DNA from: Coriobacteriales bacterium
GTDB lineage: Bacteria; Actinomycetota; Coriobacteriia; Coriobacteriales; QAMH01
Direction: 5' to 3'
Length of the DNA: 5,744 nt
NCBI GenBank assembly: GCA_024408695.1
Contig: JAKSUU010000076.1
Location: 1-5,744, forward strand
Part shown: in pieces, positions 1 through 5,744 of the stretch
How the letters are laid out: each line of letters opens with the position of its first letter
Numbering within the stretch: the first letter of the stretch is position 1
Notes under the pieces: model-generated
What the model was told of the DNA's origin: nothing
Seen by the model: the letters and a program-made list of their open reading frames with translations, nothing else
Database searches by the model: none
Position numbers and translations under genes: made by a program

Positions 1-241
1 CATCTTTATTTGCATCGTCTCCCCGCAACATATGATTAACATGAATCACTTTAAAAGCTAAATCTTTTTGTGCAAATAATTTAAATTCATTAAAAATTTC
101 TTGGTTTTGTTCTATAAAAGCGCTAGCATCAGAACTAACATTGCTTTTGTAATGAGCAAGCATCCACAACTTGCATGCATACAAAAGTGCAATAGAGTCG
201 CTTCCACCCGAAACCATAACTATTAGAGCAATTTTATCCAT
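1..241 (-). CDS. tilS: tRNA(Ile)-lysidine synthase TilS, N-terminal part (cut by window edge)
   Basis: TilS uses ATP and lysine to convert C34 of the CAU-anticodon tRNA-Ile to lysidine, so that it reads AUA as Ile; it is an essential cytoplasmic enzyme. Reading the minus strand from an ATG at 241-239 gives 80 open codons to the window edge. They contain the PP-loop ATP-binding motif SGGSDS (residues 11-16) followed by IALLYA, and the TilS-typical HVNHMLRGDDA (residues 67-77). Both motifs and their order are diagnostic for the N-terminal domain. The roughly 45 residues between them are somewhat longer than in compact TilS proteins. No strong Shine-Dalgarno precedes the ATG, but no other in-frame ATG lies just upstream and the PP-loop sits where expected. 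The gene is divergent from the flavodoxin gene. It is partial only because the window ends. Confidence 0.93.
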   Translation of the reverse strand, partial: MDKIALIVMVSGGSDSIALLYACKLWMLAHYKSNVSSDASAFIEQNQEIFNEFKLFAQKDLAFKVIHVNHMLRGDDANKD

Positions 242-302
242 AAAATAAGTATATAGATTTTTCGTATAAAATATATAGATAAATATAAACGAAAGGTTTG
301 CT
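242..302. promoter_or_regulatory. Divergent AT-rich intergenic region between tilS and the flavodoxin gene
   Basis: These 61 bases must hold the start signals of both divergent genes. They are almost entirely A/T. Possible -10 boxes include TATAAA at 265-270 on the plus strand and TATACT on the minus strand close to the tilS start, but neither has a recognisable -35 at 16-18 bases. The octamer ATATAGAT occurs twice, at 251-258 and 273-280, 22 bases apart, about two helical turns. A GAAAGG ribosome-binding site lies at 291-296, six bases before the flavodoxin ATG. Exact promoter positions cannot be assigned from sequence alone in DNA this AT-rich. Confidence 0.4.
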
Positions 303-758
303 ATGAAAACATTAGTTATTTATTTTTCTTTAACTGGAAATACAAAAAAAGTTGCAAAAAAAATTGCAGAGCTTTCCAATGCAGATATATTAGAAATTGA
401 ACCAAAACAAAAGTATTCAAAAAAATATCTGCCTACTTTTTTTGCATGCTTAAAAGAAGGCATAACTCATGCTCGCCCAGCTTTTAAAACTAAGATACCA
501 AGTCTTAAAAAATATGATTTAGTTTTGGTTGGCGGACCAATATGGGGCGGAAATCTTCCCTGTATAATCTATTCTTTTTTAGATCAATGTAACTTAGACA
601 AAAAAAAGATTGCCTTGTTCAGCACAAGTGACAAAATTGGTCCTCAAAAAGCAGCAAAAAAATGCAAAAAAATATATAAGAATACAATTTGGTGCCATGC
701 TCTTAATGCAAATAATGTTAAGTCAAAAGACCTAAAGAACTGGTTAAAATCCCTTTAG
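303..758 (+). CDS. Flavodoxin-family protein (short-chain, FMN-binding)
   Basis: This 151-residue protein has the size and layout of a short-chain flavodoxin, a cytoplasmic FMN-binding electron carrier or small NAD(P)H-dependent reductase. The first beta strand MKTLVIYFS leads into the FMN-phosphate loop SLTGNT (residues 9-14) and helix KKVAKKIAEL. A second FMN loop, GGPIWGGNLP (77-86), is followed by the helix IIYSFLDQ, a pattern like the flavodoxin_4-type domain. A third loop around FSTSDKIG (106-113) follows the beta strand KKIALF. The ATG is preceded by GAAAGG at 291-296 with good spacing. The protein is strongly basic, unlike classical acidic flavodoxins that dock to redox partners, so a reductase role or an unusual partner is possible; this is inference. 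The DNA has five runs of seven or eight A. The redox partner is not evident from the neighbours. Confidence 0.85.
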   Translation: MKTLVIYFSLTGNTKKVAKKIAELSNADILEIEPKQKYSKKYLPTFFACLKEGITHARPAFKTKIPSLKKYDLVLVGGPIWGGNLPCIIYSFLDQCNLDKKKIALFSTSDKIGPQKAAKKCKKIYKNTIWCHALNANNVKSKDLKNWLKSL

Positions 759-802
759 TTTTCTTGCAGTAATTTTATCTTTATTTGCGATAGTTTAAGT
801 TG

Positions 803-832
803 TTTCTAACATTTTGCCACAATAGGTATAAT
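803..832 (+). promoter_or_regulatory. Candidate sigma-70-type promoter for hpt-ftsH-trmO
   Basis: A perfect TATAAT at 827-832 lies in the 136-base gap after the flavodoxin gene, 62 bases before the hpt ATG. The best -35 at acceptable distance is TTTCTA (803-808) with an 18-base spacer, matching only three of six consensus bases. No rho-independent terminator is visible between the flavodoxin stop and this site, so read-through from the flavodoxin gene is also possible. Supported only by the -10 match. Confidence 0.4.
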
Positions 833-894
833 GTTTTTCTTTTTAATTTAATTTTGTTATTATATTATTTATAGCTTTCTAGAGTTTTTGAATT

Positions 895-1434
895 ATGAAT
901 AAAGATATTAAAGAAATTCTTTTATCTGAAGAAGACTTAAACAACAGAGTTGCCCAGCTTGGGGCACAAATTACTAAAGATTATGCCGGCAATGAGCTTA
1001 TCGTAATTTGCTTGCTTAAAGGCGGCTCAGTTTTTGCATCTGATTTAGTTCGAAATATCGATTTGAAAGTCGATTTGCAATTTTTGTCGGCTAGCAGTTA
1101 TGGCGCTGGTCATCAATCAAGTGGAAGTGTAGATATTTCTGCTGATCTTACGCGTGACCTTACAGGTCGTCATGTATTAATCTGTGAAGATTTGGTTGAA
1201 ACTGGCCTTACACTTTCTGTGATTGTTCAATATATTAAAGAACAAAATCCAGCCTCTGTAGAAGTTTGTGTTCTTTTAGATAAAGAACTCGAAGAAAATG
1301 TATACATTAAACCAAAGTATGTTGGTTTTAAATGTCCAGAAGAATTTATTGTAGGCTATGGAATTGATTACGCGCATCATTACAGAAATTTGCCTTATAT
1401 TGCCGCATTAAAAGAAGAAGTTTATTTAAAATAG
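895..1434 (+). CDS. hpt: Hypoxanthine phosphoribosyltransferase
   Basis: This enzyme salvages hypoxanthine (and usually guanine) with PRPP to make IMP or GMP in the cytoplasm. Its 179 residues match the usual bacterial length of about 175-185. Visible motifs: the PRPP loop LLKGG (40-44); SSYG (67-70) of the flexible active-site loop; the PRPP-ribose motif VLICEDLVETGLT (94-106) with E98-D99; LLDK (127-130), whose Lys normally contacts the purine O6; and FIVGYGIDYAHHYRNLPYI (151-169), which carries the conserved Asp (D158). Residue 102 is Glu where the family usually has the Asp thought to act as general base. The ATG at 895 has only a weak AGAG at 881-884, but the N-terminus aligns well with the family. 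The gene lies nine bases before ftsH, a partnership found in many bacteria. Confidence 0.95.
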   Translation: MNKDIKEILLSEEDLNNRVAQLGAQITKDYAGNELIVICLLKGGSVFASDLVRNIDLKVDLQFLSASSYGAGHQSSGSVDISADLTRDLTGRHVLICEDLVETGLTLSVIVQYIKEQNPASVEVCVLLDKELEENVYIKPKYVGFKCPEEFIVGYGIDYAHHYRNLPYIAALKEEVYLK

Positions 1435-1439
1435 GGGAT
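1433..1439 (+). promoter_or_regulatory. Ribosome-binding site that fixes the TTG start of ftsH
   Basis: AGGGGAT begins inside the hpt stop codon (TAG, 1432-1434) and ends four bases before a TTG at 1444-1446. This is the strongest Shine-Dalgarno in the window. Its position supports TTG as the ftsH initiator and suggests translational coupling to hpt. Confidence 0.75.
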
Positions 1440-1443
1440 AGAA

Positions 1444-3750
1444 TTGAGCGATAAAAATTTAGATAAAACACCAAAAAAAGATAACAAAAATCGCAAGGAG
1501 CAAAATGAAAAAGCCAGGCGAACTGCTATTATTGCTCTTATTGCATGTGTTCTTATAGTTGCTGTTTTTGCATTATTTTTTAGACAGCCAAATTCTGGTG
1601 AAATTGTTGAACTCAAAACTAGTGAATTTGTAAGCGCCGTAAATGCAGATCGTGTAACAGAAGTGACTTACCACGCTTCTTCTGCAACCCTTGATGGTAG
1701 ATATTATAAAGATGAAGATGCATTTAAAGCCAACGAAACCACGCCATTTACTTCAACCTATACTGGCGACGATTCTTTGCAAGCCCTTATGGCAGAACAT
1801 CCAAATATTGCTTATCACGAAGACGTCAGCACAAACACTTGGCTTGTTTCTCTACTTACAACACTTCTTCCGCTTATTTTAATTGCTCTTTTTATTTGGT
1901 TTATTTTCTCTAGAGCATCGAATATGTCAAACTCTCAAATGAATTTTGGAAAAACCAAAGCTAAAAAACAAAGTGAAGAAATTCCCGACGTTACCTTTGA
2001 TGATGTAGCAGGTATTGATGAGGCCGTAGAAGAATTACGAGAAATTAAAGACTTTTTATCGAATCCGCAAAAGTACCAAAAAATGGGAGCTAAAATTCCA
2101 CGTGGTTGTCTGCTTGTTGGCCCTCCGGGTTGCGGTAAGACTTTGTTGGCAAAGGCTGTTGCAGGTGAAGCAGAGGTTCCGTATTTTAATATCTCTGGTT
2201 CTGATTTTGTTGAAATGTTTGTAGGCGTTGGTGCCTCACGTGTTCGCGATTTGTTTAAACAAGCAAAAGAGGCTGCTCCTTCAATTATTTTTATTGATGA
2301 GATTGATGCGGTTGGTCGCCAAAGAGGTGCAGGTCTTGGTGGTGGTCACGATGAACGTGAACAAACTTTAAACCAGCTTTTAGTTGAGATGGATGGATTT
2401 GACGACAAAGAAAGCGTAATTATGCTTGCGGCAACAAACCGCGCCGATATTTTAGATCCTGCTCTTTTGCGCCCAGGACGCTTTGATCGTCAAATTATTG
2501 TTGATCGTCCTGACCTTGGCGGACGCGAGCGCATCCTCGAGGTACATGCAAAAGGAAAACCAATTGATCCTAAAGTCGATCTAAAAGATTATGCATCGCT
2601 TACAGTTGGTTTTAGCGGTGCAGATCTTGCGAATTTGTTAAACGAAGCCGCATTACTTGCTGCACGCCGTGGCAAAGATATAATTGAGGCAGACGAACTT
2701 AACGAAAGCATTGAGCGCGTTATTGCAGGCCCTCAGCATAAAGGTCGCAAAATTACAGATGAAGAAAAACGATGCACTGCATATCACGAAAGTGGTCATG
2801 CCCTTGTTGGACATTTGCTTGAACATACTGATCCTATTCATAAAATTACTATTATTCCACGTGGTCGTGCGGGTGGATACACTTTGTCACGCCCAACCGA
2901 GGATCGCATGTTAGAAACTCGCAACGAAATGCTCGATGAAATTGCTATGTTTTTGGGTGGTCGTGTTGCAGAAGAAATTGCGATGGGCGATGTCACAACG
3001 GGTGCAAGTAACGACCTTGAACGCGCAACAAAACTTGCTAAAAACATTGTAAAAACTTTTGGCATGAGCGACAAGCTTGGATATCGCGTTTATGGTGAGC
3101 AAAACCATGAGGTCTTTTTAGGCCGTGATTATAATAGCACGCCAGATTACGGCGAAGAAACTGCTAACTTAATTGATGAAGAAATTTCTCGCATTGTGAC
3201 CGAGGCTCATGATCGTGCTTATAAACTTTTGACCGAAAATCGCACTTTGCTTGATACAATGGCAAACGTTTTGTTTGAACGCGAAACCCTCGATGGCGAT
3301 GCTTTAAAATATTTGTTGGATGATAAGTGGGATGAGTATCTAGTTAAAGAAAAGGCAGATGCTCAACTTGCTGCACAACAAAAGCAGATTGAAGAGCAAC
3401 AAAAGCAACTTGAAGAACAACAAAAAAAGTTAGATCAGCAACAAAAAGAGATAGATAATTTGTCGAGTGGGCAAGCTGATGATGCACAAAATTCTTCTGA
3501 TGCAGAAGCTGATGATGACGATGAATATTATGTTATGGATGATCAAGATTCATCAAAAACCGATTCTTCTTTATCAAAAAAGCACTCACTTTTAGATTAT
3601 GTTAAAGCAAATAAAAGCAGTGATGTCGCTCAAACAAATGAGCCTAAAAATACGACTCCAGACGAAATCATTCCTACTCGCGAAACAATTTATGATGATA
3701 GCAACGATGACATTCCAGAAGCTGAATACGAACAGGATGACAGCGAATAG
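1444..3750 (+). CDS. ftsH: ATP-dependent zinc metalloprotease FtsH
   Basis: FtsH is a hexameric, membrane-anchored AAA+ protease that extracts and degrades misassembled membrane proteins and selected cytosolic regulators. Translation appears to start at TTG 1444. In order: a basic cytosolic N-terminus; TM1 (about 27-46); an extracytoplasmic domain (about 47-132); TM2 (about 133-155); the AAA+ module with Walker A GPPGCGKT (226-233), pore loop MFVGVGA (258-264), Walker B IIFIDEID (281-288) and second region of homology ending RPGRFDR (343-349) with R346 and R349; then the M41 peptidase with zinc motif HESGH (448-452) and likely third ligand D524 in TTGASNDLE. All catalytic residues are present. 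At 768 residues it is over 100 longer than the E. coli (644) and B. subtilis (637) proteins. The excess is a C-terminal coiled coil (about 633-673) and an acidic, Ser/Asp-rich tail (674-768). It shares a probable operon with hpt and trmO. Confidence 0.98.
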   Translation: MSDKNLDKTPKKDNKNRKEQNEKARRTAIIALIACVLIVAVFALFFRQPNSGEIVELKTSEFVSAVNADRVTEVTYHASSATLDGRYYKDEDAFKANETTPFTSTYTGDDSLQALMAEHPNIAYHEDVSTNTWLVSLLTTLLPLILIALFIWFIFSRASNMSNSQMNFGKTKAKKQSEEIPDVTFDDVAGIDEAVEELREIKDFLSNPQKYQKMGAKIPRGCLLVGPPGCGKTLLAKAVAGEAEVPYFNISGSDFVEMFVGVGASRVRDLFKQAKEAAPSIIFIDEIDAVGRQRGAGLGGGHDEREQTLNQLLVEMDGFDDKESVIMLAATNRADILDPALLRPGRFDRQIIVDRPDLGGRERILEVHAKGKPIDPKVDLKDYASLTVGFSGADLANLLNEAALLAARRGKDIIEADELNESIERVIAGPQHKGRKITDEEKRCTAYHESGHALVGHLLEHTDPIHKITIIPRGRAGGYTLSRPTEDRMLETRNEMLDEIAMFLGGRVAEEIAMGDVTTGASNDLERATKLAKNIVKTFGMSDKLGYRVYGEQNHEVFLGRDYNSTPDYGEETANLIDEEISRIVTEAHDRAYKLLTENRTLLDTMANVLFERETLDGDALKYLLDDKWDEYLVKEKADAQLAAQQKQIEEQQKQLEEQQKKLDQQQKEIDNLSSGQADDAQNSSDAEADDDDEYYVMDDQDSSKTDSSLSKKHSLLDYVKANKSSDVAQTNEPKNTTPDEIIPTRETIYDDSNDDIPEAEYEQDDSE
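3376..3459 (+). repeat. Four tandem 21-base units encoding a heptad coiled coil in FtsH
   Basis: Four consecutive heptads, [21 protein letters not shown] and QQKEIDN (FtsH residues 645-672), are encoded by 21-base units that each begin with CAACAAAA or a near variant. Ile/Leu at the fifth position and Glu/Lys/Gln around it give a coiled-coil pattern. The array lies just after the peptidase domain and before the acidic tail. Unit number may vary between strains; that is inference. Confidence 0.8.
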
Positions 3751-3768
3751 TTAACGCGTTTTAATAAA

Positions 3769-4527
3769 ATGGAAATTCATCCTATTGCATATATTTCGTC
3801 TCCTTTTAAAAAAAAATTTGGTATTCCTAGGCAGGCTGGCTTAGTACAAAACACCCTAAGTAAAATATGTTTTTGCCAGCCTTATAACAATGCTGATGCC
3901 TTGCGTTATATTGATGAGTATGATCGTCTTTGGCTCATTTGGCAATTTAGCGAAAATTTAGTAGACAAAAGCAATTGGTTGCCGCTTGTTCGTCCGCCCC
4001 GTTTAGGAGGGGATAAGCGAGCTGGTGTTTTTGCCACACGAGCTCCTTATCGTCCAAATAATTTATGCTTGAGTTGCGTGGAACTTGTCAACTGTGATAC
4101 AAGTGATATTGAGTCGCCCTTTTTAATCGTTCGAGGTGCCGATTTACTTGACGCCACACCCATTTATGACATCAAACCATACATGCCCTTTTCTGATGCT
4201 TTTGATGTTGAGCACGGCGGATTTAAAGACAATCATCCAGATGTGTTTTTGGAAATTATATTTTCTGATGAACTTCAAGATAAAGCTCGCAAAATATATA
4301 ATGGTTGTATAAACAATCAGAAATCACCATATTATGATTTAATAAGTTTGTATTCTTTTGAAAATTTAATAGGAGCAATATTGGAATGCTTAGAATGTGA
4401 TCCACGTCCTGCTTATCATGAAGATAAAAATCGACAATATGGTTTTGATTTTGCTTGTTTTGATATAAAATTTATTGTTAAGAATAAATCTTTACAAGTT
4501 GTTGATGTGCTAGAAGCAAGCGATTGA
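3769..4527 (+). CDS. trmO: tRNA (t6A37) N6-methyltransferase TrmO (TsaA/YaeB family)
   Basis: TrmO uses S-adenosylmethionine to methylate N6 of t6A at position 37 of tRNA-Thr, making m6t6A. The 252-residue protein keeps the family landmarks of the E. coli protein (235 residues): HPIAYISSPFKKKFGIPRQ (4-22), LWLIWQF (54-60), VRPPRLGGDKRAGVFATRA (74-92), YRPN (94-97), DATPIYDIKPY (128-138) and the C-terminal DPRPAY (211-216). The usual signature FRPNPIGxS reads YRPNNLCLS here. The ATG is the only possible start close to the domain, because an in-frame stop (the ftsH TAG) lies six codons upstream. No clear Shine-Dalgarno is present in the 18-base gap after ftsH, so initiation may depend on coupling. 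No terminator separates the two genes, so co-transcription with hpt-ftsH is likely. Confidence 0.92.
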   Translation: MEIHPIAYISSPFKKKFGIPRQAGLVQNTLSKICFCQPYNNADALRYIDEYDRLWLIWQFSENLVDKSNWLPLVRPPRLGGDKRAGVFATRAPYRPNNLCLSCVELVNCDTSDIESPFLIVRGADLLDATPIYDIKPYMPFSDAFDVEHGGFKDNHPDVFLEIIFSDELQDKARKIYNGCINNQKSPYYDLISLYSFENLIGAILECLECDPRPAYHEDKNRQYGFDFACFDIKFIVKNKSLQVVDVLEASD

Positions 4528-4539
4528 TTTTGTGATGCG

Positions 4540-4556
4540 GCAAGTTTTAAGCTTGC
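4540..4556 (+). terminator. Weak hairpin after trmO, possible terminator
   Basis: GCAAG (4540-4544) pairs with CTTGC (4552-4556) across a seven-base loop, starting 13 bases after the trmO stop. The stem is short and the following bases (AGTTGTATATTTATT) are not a real T-tract, so it may be a weak terminator, an mRNA end structure or chance. The region from here to the tRNA contains TATATT at 4562-4567 but no good -35. Confidence 0.3.
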
Positions 4557-4573
4557 AGTTGTATATTTATTGC

Positions 4574-4649
4574 GCCCTCGTAGCTCAGGGGATAGAGCAC
4601 CGCTCTCCTAAAGCGGGTGTCGGACGTTCGAATCGTCTCGAGGGCGCCA
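4574..4649 (+). tRNA. tRNA-Arg, anticodon CCT
   Basis: A full cloverleaf can be drawn. The acceptor stem GCCCTCG pairs with CGAGGGC; TA follows at positions 8-9; the D-arm has GCTC/GAGC stems around AGGGGATA. The anticodon arm CCGCT/AGCGG holds loop CTCCTAA with anticodon CCT (reads AGG, Arg). The variable loop is GTGTC, and the T-arm GGACG/CGTCT (one G-T pair) holds loop TTCGAAT. The discriminator is G and CCA is encoded at 4647-4649. AGG is rare in the neighbouring genes, where arginine is mostly CGT or CGC. Genes for this tRNA are common integration sites for mobile elements, but no duplicated 3' end is seen in this window. Confidence 0.97.
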
Positions 4650-4654
4650 ATTTT

Positions 4655-4683
4655 ATCATTTATTTTCACTTACGTTAAATGAT
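4655..4683. repeat. Inverted repeat just after the tRNA, weak terminator or operator
   Basis: ATCATTTA (4655-4662) and TAAATGAT (4676-4683) are perfect reverse complements separated by 13 bases. The stem is AT-rich and lacks a following T-tract, so it is a poor intrinsic terminator. It starts five bases after the tRNA CCA and its right arm overlaps the possible -35 of the next gene, so it could instead be a protein-binding site or a tRNA 3' processing structure. Confidence 0.4.
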
Positions 4684-4703
4684 TTGAATAATAGCTATAT
4701 AAT
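4675..4703 (+). promoter_or_regulatory. Candidate promoter for the AMP-binding enzyme gene
   Basis: TATAAT at 4698-4703 is a perfect -10 match, 29 bases before the next ATG. At exactly 17 bases upstream lies TTAAAT (4675-4680), matching only three of six -35 bases. The -35 falls inside the right arm of the inverted repeat. Confidence 0.4.
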
Positions 4704-4732
4704 AAAAAAATAAAATATTAAGGTACAGATAT

Positions 4733-5744
4733 ATGTCAAAAAATAAACAACTTTATGCTTCAATTGACAAACCATGGCAAAAGTTTTACTCGAAAAAGAA
4801 TATAAAAAAAGCTATTCCCAGTTGCTCAATATACGATTTTCTTTATAAGAATAATAGAAAGCATTTAGATGATTCAGCTATTGAATATGATGGTAAACTC
4901 ATTACTTTTGGTGAGTTGTTCACTCAAATTGATATAGCTGAACTTGCTTTCAAAAATTTAGGAGTTCAAGAAGGCGATGTCATTGTTATTGTTTCTCTTA
5001 CAATTCCAGAGCTAATCATTTCGTTTTATGCTTTAAATAAAATCGGTGCAGTTCCAAATTTTGTTGACCCAAGAACAAGTGTTGAAGGTATACAAGCCTT
5101 CATTAAAGAAGTTGACTCTAAGTTGATAATTTGTTTAGATGTTTGTTATAAAAAGCTTGTTCGTGCAATTGAAAATACACTTGTTGAGCATATTGTTGTC
5201 ATATCGTTAGCTGACTCTGCACAGTCATTTAATAAAAAAATTTATGCAGTAAATAAATGTTCGGCTTTGCTCAATAAGAAATTTATAACTTGGAATAAGT
5301 TTTTAAAGTTTGCATCACACAGTAATAAATTCTTCTTTGCTAAATCTACGAAAAATAACAAAACCAAGTCCATTGAGAAATCATGTGCCGTGATTGTGCA
5401 TACTGGTGGCACAACTGGTATGCCAAAAAGCGTTATGTTAAGTAATAAAAATCTAAACGCTTCGGTTATCCAATGTTGTTGTAGTGGATTCAATTTTTGT
5501 CGACACGATACATGGCTTGGTATTATGCCTCCGTTTATTTCTTATGGAATTGCAAACGGTGTTCATTTACCTCTTTGTAAAGGAATGAAGTTAATTCTTA
5601 TTCCAAATTTTAATCCTAAAACTTATGATAAATTGCTTTTAAAACATAAACCCAATCATGTTACTGGAGTTCCGACGTATTATAATTCCATAATTAAAAG
5701 TAAATTAGTAAAAAATGCTGATTTATCTTTTTTGGTATCGCCAA
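4733..5744 (+). CDS. AMP-binding (ANL superfamily) acyl-CoA synthetase-like protein, N-terminal part
   Basis: From ATG 4733, preceded by AAGG (4720-4723) at nine bases, the frame is open for 337 codons to the window end, so the gene is partial. ANL enzymes activate a carboxylic acid with ATP to an acyl-adenylate and pass it to CoA or a carrier protein. The ATP/phosphate-loop motif (A3) HTGGTTGMPK is at residues 223-232, followed by SVMLSNKNL. Upstream are GELFTQIDIAELAFKNLGV (60-78), GDVIVIVSLTIPE (81-93) and NKIGAVPNFVDPR (102-114), the usual N-terminal subdomain pattern. Downstream come MPPFISYGIANGVHLPL (265-281) and VTGVPTYYNSI (310-320), the A4-like region. The A5 and later motifs and the C-terminal domain lie outside the window. 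The segment before A3 (about 165-216) is Lys-rich and appears to contain extra residues. A fatty-acid or other acyl-CoA ligase is likeliest; a carrier-protein ligase cannot be excluded. Substrate unknown. Confidence 0.88.
   Translation, partial: MSKNKQLYASIDKPWQKFYSKKNIKKAIPSCSIYDFLYKNNRKHLDDSAIEYDGKLITFGELFTQIDIAELAFKNLGVQEGDVIVIVSLTIPELIISFYALNKIGAVPNFVDPRTSVEGIQAFIKEVDSKLIICLDVCYKKLVRAIENTLVEHIVVISLADSAQSFNKKIYAVNKCSALLNKKFITWNKFLKFASHSNKFFFAKSTKNNKTKSIEKSCAVIVHTGGTTGMPKSVMLSNKNLNASVIQCCCSGFNFCRHDTWLGIMPPFISYGIANGVHLPLCKGMKLILIPNFNPKTYDKLLLKHKPNHVTGVPTYYNSIIKSKLVKNADLSFLVSP

Noticed and set aside
759..894. Small RNA, riboswitch or terminator between the flavodoxin gene and hpt
   Set aside because: No convincing stem, T-tract after a hairpin or conserved riboswitch core could be seen; only a -10-like TATAAT stands out.
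1422..1616. Minus-strand 64-codon frame across the hpt-ftsH junction
   Set aside because: It is antisense to the end of hpt and the FtsH N-terminus, with no start signals and a low-complexity product.
2653..3108. Overlapping open frames on both strands within ftsH
   Set aside because: They are shadows of the FtsH peptidase domain, whose frame carries HESGH and the conserved Asp; none has independent support.
4574..4649. tRNA-Arg(CCT) as the attachment site of an integrated element
   Set aside because: Such tRNAs are often used for integration, but no integrase and no second copy of the tRNA 3' end appear in the window.
4572..4650. Longer tRNA boundaries starting at GCGCCCT
   Set aside because: That register leaves CG at positions 8-9 and misaligns the 3' CCA; starting at 4574 gives a perfect seven-pair acceptor stem and TA at 8-9.
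5242..5493. Minus-strand open frame of 83 codons
   Set aside because: It lies antisense inside the AMP-binding enzyme gene, which has clear motifs through this stretch; no ribosome-binding site or family resemblance.

Overview
The window looks like ordinary chromosomal housekeeping DNA from an AT-rich bacterium. It holds no CRISPR array, insertion sequence, phage gene or obvious defence locus. Arginine codons in ftsH and trmO are mostly CGT/CGC. FtsH carries a long charged C-terminal extension, and hpt and ftsH sit side by side. An actinobacterial relative with unusually low GC, possibly in or near Coriobacteriia, would fit, but this is a guess from memory of gene order and protein style; a clostridial-type organism is not excluded.

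Layout: (1) The left edge carries the first 80 codons of tilS (tRNA-Ile lysidine synthase) on the minus strand, running out of the window. (2) A 61-base AT-rich divergent intergenic region follows. (3) A short flavodoxin-family gene (303-758) lies on the plus strand. (4) After a 136-base gap with a plausible -10 box come hpt (895-1434, hypoxanthine phosphoribosyltransferase) and ftsH (1444-3750, membrane AAA+ zinc protease). Nine bases separate them, and the ftsH ribosome-binding site overlaps the hpt stop codon. (5) trmO (3769-4527, tRNA t6A37 N6-methyltransferase) follows 18 bases later and is probably in the same operon. (6) A complete tRNA-Arg(CCT) with encoded CCA lies at 4574-4649. (7) The right edge holds the first 337 codons of an AMP-binding (ANL-superfamily) acyl-CoA-synthetase-like gene starting at 4733 and cut by the window end.

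The set tilS, hpt, ftsH is a widely conserved bacterial neighbourhood, normally co-oriented. Here tilS points the other way and a flavodoxin gene separates it from hpt. Two tRNA-modification genes (tilS, trmO) and one tRNA gene give the region a translation flavour. hpt does purine salvage and ftsH does membrane protein quality control. The flavodoxin and the ligase have no clear functional link to the rest.

The points most worth checking are small: an Asp-to-Glu change at the expected general base of the HPRT, an altered signature motif in TrmO, a four-heptad coiled coil plus acidic tail on FtsH, and the rearranged tilS/hpt/ftsH neighbourhood. I do not see an undescribed system here.
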